Origin: Luteococcus sp038433155
Lineage (GTDB): Bacteria; Actinomycetota; Actinomycetes; Propionibacteriales; Propionibacteriaceae
Reading direction: 5' to 3'
Assembly (NCBI RefSeq): GCF_038433155.1
Contig: NZ_JBCDMW010000010.1
Location: 18,684-82,683, forward strand
Length of the DNA: 64,000 bases
Below, in pieces: positions 57,941 to 64,000 of the stretch. The notes under the pieces were generated by a model, which saw nothing but the letters and a program-made list of their open reading frames with translations, was not told the origin of the DNA and made no database searches. Each line of letters begins with the position of its first letter. Position 1 is the stretch's first letter. A program made the position numbers and the translations under genes.

Positions 57941-58987
57941 ATGCTGACAGCGATCTTCATCGGCATCGTGGGGCTACTGGCAGTGCTGGGGCTGATCAGC
58001 GGCCGGGGCAATTCCACCGGCAAGAGCGTGATCAGCAAGCACGACGAGCTCTTCGAGCTGCCCCCGGGCGCGCTGCCACCGGGCCCCGGATTCCCCACCC
58101 GTCGGGCGACGCCCAACGACGTCAAGGCGCCGGTCGCGGTGCGCTTCGATCCCCCGGCCGGGGTGCTCCCGGAGCAGGTGGGCATGCTCACCAAGGCCGC
58201 CGTCAGCGGGCCGGACATCGCCGCGGCCATCGTCGGTCTGGCCGTCGACGGTTACCTGAACCTGCGCAAGGTGGAGCGGCCGGCTGGCTGGCGGGGCAAC
58301 AAGACCCAGACCCAGTGGTTGATCACGTTACTGAAGCCAGCCGGTCCGGAACTGCCGTTGCTGCGTCGCCAGTTGCACCACCAGTTGGGGATCCTGGGCC
58401 GCCCCGCCACCATCGAGGAGCTGAAGCCCCACCTGGCCAGGGGGATCCGGCAGTTGAAGGAGACCTTTGCCGGGAGTCCCCAGCACCAGCAGTGGTATCC
58501 GCACCTGCGCAATGGCAGCATCCCGCTGGGCAGGTGCCTCACCACCCCGGGCGCCCGCCAGCGGACCGCCCTGGGGTCTGCCCTGCGCTACCAGTCGGCG
58601 GGTTTCAAGCACTTCCTGGCGACGGCCGACGGCAGCCGCCTACGGTTCGAGGAGGGGGCGGGCATCTTCAGCCGCTACCTGCCATGGGCGATCGCCTATG
58701 AGGTGACCGACCAGTGGGTGCGCGCCTTCGGCGAGGCCCTGCACGGGATCGATCCGGTGACTGCCGACATCTGGGTCACCGATCTGGCCTGGTACGGCGA
58801 TCTCGGTTCCTTCGACGCCGGTTCCCTCGGCGGTCTGGGCGACGTCGCCGGGGACCTCGCGGACTCGCTGGGCGACGCGCTGTCCGATCTGGCCGACGGC
58901 ATCTCAGACCTTGCCTCGGATCTCAGCGACGCCGGTGACTCCGGCGGCGGGGATGGTGGCGGCGACGGCGGAGGCGGCGGCGACTGA
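57941..58987 (+). CDS. DUF2207-like C-terminal domain membrane protein
   Basis: The 348-residue protein has one N-terminal membrane segment (MLTAIFIGIVGLLAVLGLIS). It then has the cytoplasmic domain normally found at the end of DUF2207 proteins (FDPPAGVLPEQVGMLTKA, VGLAVDGYLNLRKVE, FEEGAGIFSRYLPWAIAYEV). The N-terminal extracytoplasmic DUF2207 domain is missing, so this is a short form. The C-terminus is low-complexity: LADGISDLASDLSDAG and GGGDGGGDGGGGGD. RBS AGAGAGGGACC precedes the ATG. Function is unknown. It sits between the pyr operon and the kinase module. Confidence 0.78.
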   Translation: MLTAIFIGIVGLLAVLGLISGRGNSTGKSVISKHDELFELPPGALPPGPGFPTRRATPNDVKAPVAVRFDPPAGVLPEQVGMLTKAAVSGPDIAAAIVGLAVDGYLNLRKVERPAGWRGNKTQTQWLITLLKPAGPELPLLRRQLHHQLGILGRPATIEELKPHLARGIRQLKETFAGSPQHQQWYPHLRNGSIPLGRCLTTPGARQRTALGSALRYQSAGFKHFLATADGSRLRFEEGAGIFSRYLPWAIAYEVTDQWVRAFGEALHGIDPVTADIWVTDLAWYGDLGSFDAGSLGGLGDVAGDLADSLGDALSDLADGISDLASDLSDAGDSGGGDGGGDGGGGGD

Positions 58988-59219
58988 GCGCGCCCATCCT
59001 CCGGTCAGAGACCGATCGGCACCGCCACGGGCGAAGCCCCGCCGACCCTCACCCTGCAGTTGTTGCGGAACAACCCGGTACCGAAACCCCCGCCACGGGC
59101 AGGCCCCGCCGCCATCACCCTCCAGCGGCAAGTGATCCGCAACATCCGCAGGGGCGCCTGTTCAGCTTGGGCAGTAGGGCCCCCTTCCGGCTAGTGTTTC
59201 GAAAGGAACAGGAGGCCGG
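58988..59219. other. Intergenic region with repeat D
   Basis: The 232-bp gap holds the 104-bp inverted-repeat element (59051-59154) and the kinase leader with AAAGGAACAGGAGG before GTG 59220. A TAGTGT box at about 59191 may be the -10 of the kinase gene. Confidence 0.5.
59051..59154. repeat. 104-bp inverted-repeat element, copy D
   Basis: Left end ACCCTGCAGTTGTTGCGGAA; the right end read inward is CCCCTGCGGATGTTGCGGAT. Exactly 104 bp. Confidence 0.75.
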
Positions 59220-60758
59220 GTGAGCGCAGATCAGACCGTGGGGCCGCCGCAGATCAGTGGCCTGCGGTACAAGGCCCTGCTTGGCAGTGGCGGCTTCGCC
59301 CACGTCTACCGCTACGAGCAGACGGCGCTGGGTCGCGACGTCGCGGTCAAGGTCATCCACGGCTTCGACGAGGCCGCCCGCCGCTACTTCTCCTCCGAGG
59401 CCAGCCTGATGGCCCGGCTGTCCAGCCATCCGCACGTGATCCCCGTCTACCAGGTGGGTGAATGCGACGACTCGCGCCCCTACCTGGTGATGCAGTTGTG
59501 CCCGCCGCCCAACCTGATGGACCGGCTGCGTGCCCGCCCCCTGCCCGTGAGCGAGGTCTTGCAGATCGGCGTCCAGCTGGCCGGCGCGGTGGAGACCGCC
59601 CACCGGCTGGGCATCCTGCACCGCGACATCAAGCCCGCCAACATCCTGTTCTCCGAATATGGCCGCCCGCTGCTGACCGACTTCGGCATTGCCCAGTCGC
59701 TGGAGCAGACGGCGGAACCGGTTCCCGCCTTCAGCCCGGCCTGGGCTCCCCCGGAGCAGGCGATTGGGCAGGGCTTCGCCCCCTCCGCCGACGTCTACTC
59801 GCTGTGCGCCACCCTGTGGGCCGCCCTGGCCGGGAAGGTGCCGCTGGGCCCGAACCGGCCGGGCCTGAGCGCCCAGCCCACCGGCCGGGCGGATGTCGCG
59901 TCGACGCTCGAGGACCTGCTACTCACCGGGATGTCGGAGGAGGTCGGGCAGCGTCCCGCCACCGCCCTGGGACTGGGCCGCGCGCTGCAGCAGGAACAGA
60001 GCAGGCTGGGGCTCGCGATCACGCCGATCGAGCTCTGGAACGGCACCGACCAACAGGACCAGACGGTGGCCGCCGACCCCGATGACCGCACGCGTCTGGT
60101 CACGCTGGCCGAACCCCGCCCGGGGCAGACCCTGCCCGATCCGGCGCCGGACGCACCGGCCGGAGCCTCGCCCGGTGCTGCGACGCCCGCCGCTACGCTC
60201 AGCACGACCACCGCCCCCACCGCCGACCGAACCGCTGCCGCCCATTCCACGGGTACGGCCGTGGGCGGGCCGACCCAGCCCCACCGCCCGGACCCCGCGG
60301 CGTACTCGGGCCAGCGGGCGCCATGGCAGGAAGCGGCCGGGTCGCACCCGACGGCGGCCCCGCCCTACCCGATCCCTTCCCAGCCAGCCAATCCCCATCC
60401 GACCCACTCCTTCCAGGGCCCGGGCTCTGCGGCGGGTGCCAGCCCGCAGGCCAACCCCCGGGGTGATGCGCGCCGACGCCGCTGGCTGGCCTTGCTCTTG
60501 CTCGGCCTGCTCGCGCTGCTGGTCAGCCTGGCGCTGTGGCGGTTCCTTCCCGGGCCCGACGACGGCCCCACGCCGAGCCCCGGCCCGGTCTCCAGCATCG
60601 ACACACCCCGTCCCTCCGGCGACGGATCGGCCAGCCCGGGCACGTCGGCCAGCACCACCCCGGCAACTGCTCCGACAGGCAGTACCACGTCGGCCGGACC
60701 GTCGTCGGCCAACAGCAGTCTGGAACCCGAACTGGGTGGAGGAGGTTTTGGCGGATGA
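59220..60758 (+). CDS. Membrane Ser/Thr protein kinase
   Basis: The 512-residue Hanks-type kinase has a complete catalytic core. It comprises glycine loop GSGGFAHV (22-29), Lys44, HRDIKPAN (134-141), DFG (154-156) and APPEQ (176-180). A Pro/Ala/Thr-rich linker runs from about 280 to 410, one membrane helix is at about 420-440 (LALLLLGLLALLVSLALW), and a short Ser/Gly/Thr-rich outside tail follows. There are no PASTA or other sensor repeats. The GTG at 59220 follows AGGAGG. The stop overlaps the start of an FHA-like/HTH gene, its probable substrate or effector. Confidence 0.92.
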   Translation: MSADQTVGPPQISGLRYKALLGSGGFAHVYRYEQTALGRDVAVKVIHGFDEAARRYFSSEASLMARLSSHPHVIPVYQVGECDDSRPYLVMQLCPPPNLMDRLRARPLPVSEVLQIGVQLAGAVETAHRLGILHRDIKPANILFSEYGRPLLTDFGIAQSLEQTAEPVPAFSPAWAPPEQAIGQGFAPSADVYSLCATLWAALAGKVPLGPNRPGLSAQPTGRADVASTLEDLLLTGMSEEVGQRPATALGLGRALQQEQSRLGLAITPIELWNGTDQQDQTVAADPDDRTRLVTLAEPRPGQTLPDPAPDAPAGASPGAATPAATLSTTTAPTADRTAAAHSTGTAVGGPTQPHRPDPAAYSGQRAPWQEAAGSHPTAAPPYPIPSQPANPHPTHSFQGPGSAAGASPQANPRGDARRRRWLALLLLGLLALLVSLALWRFLPGPDDGPTPSPGPVSSIDTPRPSGDGSASPGTSASTTPATAPTGSTTSAGPSSANSSLEPELGGGGFGG

Positions 60759-61474
60759 CCAGCGCTGACGCCCTGGTGGTGGACTACATCGGCGAATTGA
60801 CCACGGTGGAACCGGGCACGGTGTGCACCATCGGCCGCGCCGGAATGGTGGAGGTGGACGACAACCCGCATCTGCACCGGATCCTGCTGGAGGTCAGCCA
60901 GCACGACGGGCTGTGGTGGGTGGCCAATGTGGGCAGCCGACTGCCGGTGCAGCTCACCGACGTGGCCGGACTGACCCGGTCCACCCTGTCCCCCGGTGCG
61001 CGCAGTGCCCTGGTGGCCGAGCGCACGCTGGTGACCTTCCAGGCCGGCCCCACCAGCTATGAGCTGGAACTGGTGCTGCCCAAGGCACCCGCGCTGCGAC
61101 ACACCTTCCAACCGCCGGCGGCCCCGGGGATCGAGACCGTCGGCCCGCCGGTCTTCACCGACTCCCAGCGCTTGGCAATCCTGGCGCTGGCCGAGCCCAC
61201 CCTGCGCCGCGGCGGCACCGGCGTCGGCCACGTCCCGTCGTTGGCCCAGGCGGCCGCGCGGCTGGGCTGGCCCCTGACCACCTTCAACCGCAAGCTGGAC
61301 AATGTCTGCGCCAAGCTGGAGGCGGCCGGGGTGGAGGGGCTGCGCGGCGGGCCGGGCAAGCTGGCCAGCAATCGACGCAGCACCTTGGTGCACCATGCGG
61401 TCAGCACGCTGCTGGTCACCGAGAAGGACCTGCCGCTGCTGGATGAGGAGTTCCGGCGCAACCAGGAAAGGTGA
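60755..61474 (+). CDS. FHA-like domain protein with C-terminal helix-turn-helix
   Basis: The 239-residue protein has an FHA-like phosphothreonine-binding fold in residues 1-105 (VCTIGRAGMVEVDD, HLHRILLEVSQHDGLWWVAN, VGSRLPVQL). The C-terminal half (FTDSQRLAILALAEPTL, SLAQAAARLGWPLTTFNRKL, DNVCAKLEAAGVEGL) reads as a helix-turn-helix DNA-binding domain. The ATG at 60755 overlaps the kinase stop (ATGA). It could bind the phosphorylated kinase and act as its transcriptional output. The FHA signature is diverged, so phosphopeptide binding is an inference. Confidence 0.75.
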   Translation: MTSADALVVDYIGELTTVEPGTVCTIGRAGMVEVDDNPHLHRILLEVSQHDGLWWVANVGSRLPVQLTDVAGLTRSTLSPGARSALVAERTLVTFQAGPTSYELELVLPKAPALRHTFQPPAAPGIETVGPPVFTDSQRLAILALAEPTLRRGGTGVGHVPSLAQAAARLGWPLTTFNRKLDNVCAKLEAAGVEGLRGGPGKLASNRRSTLVHHAVSTLLVTEKDLPLLDEEFRRNQER

Positions 61475-61497
61475 AGCCTGCTTGCGATTGCGGCGGC

Positions 61498-61511
61498 GGG
61501 GAGTTCTCCCC
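61498..61511. promoter_or_regulatory. Palindromic GGGGAGTTCTCCCC motif upstream of lipoprotein 1
   Basis: A 6-bp inverted repeat around TT, 88 nt before ATG 61600. A near-identical GGAGAGTTCTCCCC stands at the same distance (86 nt) before the paralogous gene at 62924. It is a candidate operator. Confidence 0.5.
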
Positions 61512-61599
61512 ATCGACGGCCGGCAGGGCCCTCCAACATGATGAATGTGCAAGCCAGCAACCACCACCTGCTGACCACCAGCTTCCGAAAGGATTCATC

Positions 61600-62718
61600 A
61601 TGAACCGCTACCTCGCCCTGCGCACCAGCATCGCCGCCCTCGCCATCCTGCCCGCCTTCACCGCCTGCTCCATGGTCCCCGGTATCGGCAAGACCGAGGC
61701 CACCCCGCAGCAGGCCAACGTCGCCCCGCAGGACGCCGGCAACTCGTCGAAGAACAACAACGGCGCGGACCAGTCCCGGGACACCACCGACTCGAACGAC
61801 GACAGCGCGAACGACGACGACTCGAACGCCAACGACGACTCGGACACCAACGCCTCGAACAATGGCTCCGACGACTCCGGCGACGACGGGTCCAGCACCG
61901 ACGGCGGCTCCACGGGCCAGGACTCGAATGACGACTCCACCGGCACGAACGACGGTGGCTCGGACGCCGACAGCTCCAGCGATGACTCCACCGGCGACGA
62001 CGGCGCTTCCGGCAACTCGCAGGATGGCTCCACCAGCACCGGCAAGGGCTCCGGCAGCTCCAACACCGGCAGCTCCACCAGCGGAAACTCCCACACCAAC
62101 AGCAGCAGCTCGGGCAATCGACAGCGGATCCAGGTGCCCGCCGGCTCCGGCATCTCCCGGTTGGAACTGCTCGACATCTACGGCGGACGCAGCTCCAGCA
62201 CCGACTACGGCCAGGTGGTGGCGGTCTTCAAGGCCACCACCGACCGCCCCATGATGTTGAACATCCGGATCACGCTGTACGACGCCAGTGGCAAGCAGAT
62301 CGCCACCAACACGGGCCTGAACTCGGTCTACACCACCGGCTCGCATGACCTGGTGACCAAGAACCTGATCAAGGTCCCCGCGGGGGCCAAGCCCAAGTCC
62401 TTCAAGGCATCCTTCGTCGACAAGACCGACCTGACCAGCGGCCCCCGGGTCAGCAATGTCAGCACGCCGGAAGTGGGTCAGTCGCCCAAGTTCGACAACC
62501 TCCAGGTGCTGACGGGCACCGCCAGGGTGAGCGGCTCCGTGGGGTCCAACTCGGTGGAGGCGGACGGCGCCTGCATCACCAGCGACGGCAAGATCTACCA
62601 CGGCGCCATGAGCATCACCGACAAGGACGTCTCCGGTGGCCGGGTGGAGTACTCCATCCCGATGTACGACGCGAAGGGTGTGGACCTGGCCCGGGCCACC
62701 TGCTACGTCTCCATCTGA
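61600..62718 (+). CDS. Predicted lipoprotein with disordered linker, paralogue 1
   Basis: The 372-residue protein begins MNRYLALRTSIAALAILPAF-TAC, a lipoprotein signal (lipidated Cys about 23). A 130-residue linker of Ser, Asp, Asn, Gly and Thr follows, and then a conserved 200-residue domain (IQVPAGSGISRLELLDIYGG, ATTDRPMMLNIRITLYDASG, TNTGLNSVYTTGSHDLVTKN). The domain resembles FxLYD-type beta-sandwiches found on exported lipoproteins. GAAAGGA precedes the ATG. It follows the kinase/FHA pair on the same strand and is duplicated next door; kinase control of both is a hypothesis. Confidence 0.8.
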   Translation: MNRYLALRTSIAALAILPAFTACSMVPGIGKTEATPQQANVAPQDAGNSSKNNNGADQSRDTTDSNDDSANDDDSNANDDSDTNASNNGSDDSGDDGSSTDGGSTGQDSNDDSTGTNDGGSDADSSSDDSTGDDGASGNSQDGSTSTGKGSGSSNTGSSTSGNSHTNSSSSGNRQRIQVPAGSGISRLELLDIYGGRSSSTDYGQVVAVFKATTDRPMMLNIRITLYDASGKQIATNTGLNSVYTTGSHDLVTKNLIKVPAGAKPKSFKASFVDKTDLTSGPRVSNVSTPEVGQSPKFDNLQVLTGTARVSGSVGSNSVEADGACITSDGKIYHGAMSITDKDVSGGRVEYSIPMYDAKGVDLARATCYVSI

Positions 62719-62769
62719 CCCAGCCTGGTTGGCCCCAGACCGTCTCACCCGACGGCCAACAGCCTGTTC

Positions 62770-62800
62770 GTCCCCGGACCCCGGATGGGGGTCCGGGGAC
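62770..62800 (+). terminator. Terminator after lipoprotein 1
   Basis: A perfect 13-bp stem (GTCCCCGGACCCC and complement) with a 5-nt loop lies 52 nt after the stop. Confidence 0.75.
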
Positions 62801-62823
62801 GCTGCCATTGCGCGGGGGCGCCC

Positions 62824-62837
62824 GGAGAGTTCTCCCC
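62824..62837. promoter_or_regulatory. Palindromic GGAGAGTTCTCCCC motif upstream of lipoprotein 2
   Basis: The counterpart of the motif at 61498-61511. It is followed in both cases by an ATGATGAA sequence 25-40 nt later and the same leader ending CCGAAAGGA or CCGAAAGGA-like. Confidence 0.5.
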
Positions 62838-62923
62838 ATGGGCCCTGACCCGACCTTCGCTCATGATGAATTCACACGCCAGCACGCCTCACCGCTGACC
62901 ACCACCGCCCGAAAGGACGCATC

Positions 62924-63928
62924 ATGCCCCGCTCCAGCGCCCTGCGCACCAGCATCGCCGCCCTCGCCATCCTGCCCGCCTTCACCGCGTGCTCGATGAT
63001 CCCGGGCGTTGGCAAGACCGAGGCCACCCCGCAGCCCGTCAGCGTCGCTCCCCAGGCGAGCACCGACAGCTCCAAGGACAACGAATCCACCAACCAGAGC
63101 GGCACCGAGCAATCCCCGGACTCCAACCAGACCGGCTCGGCTGACGAGTCCAGCGACTCGAACGACACCTCCTCCGACGACCAGTCCAGCGATACCGGCT
63201 CCGCCGACGATGACTCGACCAATGACAGCTCCGGCGGCGAGCCCAGCGACGTCACTGGCAATTCCGGGGGCTCCACCGACGATGATGCGAGCTCGGGCAG
63301 CAGCAATTCCGGTGGCAGCAGCTCCGGCGCTCGGCAGAAGATTGCGGTCCCCGCCGGCTCCGGTATCTCCAACCTGGAACTGATCGACATCAAGGGCGCC
63401 CCGTCCTCATCGGGTCAACACGCGCAGATCGTCGCCCTGTTCAACGCCACCACCGACCGGCCGATGATGCTCAACATCAAGATCCAGCTCTTCGACGCCT
63501 CCGGCAAGCAGATCGCCACCAACACCGGGCTGAACTCGGTCTACACCACCGGCACGCATGACCTGGTCACCAGCAACCTGATCGAGCTGCCCAAGGGCGC
63601 CACGGTGAAGACCTTCAAGGCCTCACTGGTGGACAAGACGGACATGTCCAAGGACTTCAGCATTTCCAGGATCAGCAAGCCGCAGGTGGCTCCGTCACCC
63701 AAGTTCGACAAGCAGCAGGTGCTGAGGGGCACCGTCACCATCCGGGGCACGATGGACGGGCACGTCGAGGTCAATGCGGGCTGCCGCACCTCCAATGGCC
63801 GGATCTACCACGGCCAGGAGACCATCAGTGACAACCCGGTCAAGAACGGCCAGGTGGAATACGAGATCCCGATGTACTCCACCGAGGGTATGGACCTGAA
63901 CAACATGACCTGCTACGTCTCGGACTGA
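62924..63928 (+). CDS. Predicted lipoprotein with disordered linker, paralogue 2
   Basis: The 334-residue paralogue of the gene at 61600. The signal (ALRTSIAALAILPAFTACSM) and the C-terminal domain are closely similar (VPAGSGISNLELIDIKGAPS, ATTDRPMMLNIKIQLFDASG, TNTGLNSVYTTGTHDLV). The Ser/Asp/Thr linker is shorter and diverged. The leader sequence is also duplicated, with the palindromic motif and GAAAGGA. A recent tandem duplication with its promoter, then drift in the linker, explains the pair. Function unknown; cell-surface lipoprotein. Confidence 0.8.
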   Translation: MPRSSALRTSIAALAILPAFTACSMIPGVGKTEATPQPVSVAPQASTDSSKDNESTNQSGTEQSPDSNQTGSADESSDSNDTSSDDQSSDTGSADDDSTNDSSGGEPSDVTGNSGGSTDDDASSGSSNSGGSSSGARQKIAVPAGSGISNLELIDIKGAPSSSGQHAQIVALFNATTDRPMMLNIKIQLFDASGKQIATNTGLNSVYTTGTHDLVTSNLIELPKGATVKTFKASLVDKTDMSKDFSISRISKPQVAPSPKFDKQQVLRGTVTIRGTMDGHVEVNAGCRTSNGRIYHGQETISDNPVKNGQVEYEIPMYSTEGMDLNNMTCYVSD

Positions 63929-64000
63929 CCGGCGCGCCCGGTTCCGAGCGGCTGACCTCGGCGGGGGGACAAGCCACAGGGAAGGAGAAGGAAGCGGGAC

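Overview
The window is high-GC DNA from an actinomycete. Three features place it there: an actinobacterial gene repertoire (two ClpP paralogues, LysX, an Eis-like acetyltransferase, a mycothiol-type DsbA protein, an mctC-like permease operon); a lysine/alanine-rich trigger factor tail; and very frequent leaderless starts, with a TANNNT -10 hexamer ending 6-7 nt before ATG or GTG. Dispersed CCTCGACAGGCTCGG-type repeats, some read as EPVEG inside proteins, would fit the Propionibacteriaceae. That family assignment is an inference and no genus is claimed. I saw no rRNA, CRISPR array, prophage, transposase gene or replication origin. Accessory DNA is limited to short non-coding repeat families.

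Layout. 1-6200: end of a molybdate permease gene, an MFS exporter, small hypotheticals, a PRC-barrel/DUF2382 protein, a GtrA protein, a 2-hydroxyacid dehydrogenase and a tandem repeat. 6200-12300: proteostasis block read leftward (tRNA-Gly, tig, an AI-2E-type membrane protein, clpP1, clpP2, clpX). 12300-17000: two paralogous secreted metallopeptidase-like proteins, one without its HEXXH motif, then a phosphoesterase, a DksA-type zinc finger protein and a glycosyltransferase. 17000-25200: a large palindrome, a GNAT enzyme, a monooxygenase fused in frame to an NAD(P)-binding protein, an AraC regulator with VOC proteins, tRNA-Pro, a DJ-1/PfpI protein coupled to a YidD-like gene, and a hydrolase. 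25300-34750: lysX, an unknown protein overlapping a Nei-type glycosylase, rpiB divergent from an eis-like gene, and an AbiEi-like/nuclease-fold protein. 34750-45600: a DUF485/monocarboxylate symporter operon, ligA, an alanine symporter, a DsbA-like protein, pepN and a lipoprotein. 45600-47100: a ribbon-helix-helix protein with a DUF4097 protein.

47300-54320 is an assimilatory sulfur cluster read leftward: a leader peptide with a Cys-Met-Cys tract, sir, cysH, cysD, cysN, a TauE/SafE permease and a sirohydrochlorin chelatase-like protein. Together they would activate sulfate to APS, reduce it to sulfite and sulfide, and supply siroheme for Sir. 54970-57860 is the pyrimidine operon pyrR-pyrB-pyrC with overlapping stops and starts. 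57940 to the end holds a DUF2207 protein, a membrane Ser/Thr kinase overlapping an FHA-like/HTH protein, and two tandem paralogous lipoproteins with a shared upstream motif. This may be a signalling module.

The most unusual content is non-coding. Four copies of an element are each exactly 104 bp with conserved ends and unrelated interiors. There are two copies of a compound hairpin element, one 31-bp perfect palindrome, and a palindromic repeat family that has entered sulfur-assimilation reading frames.
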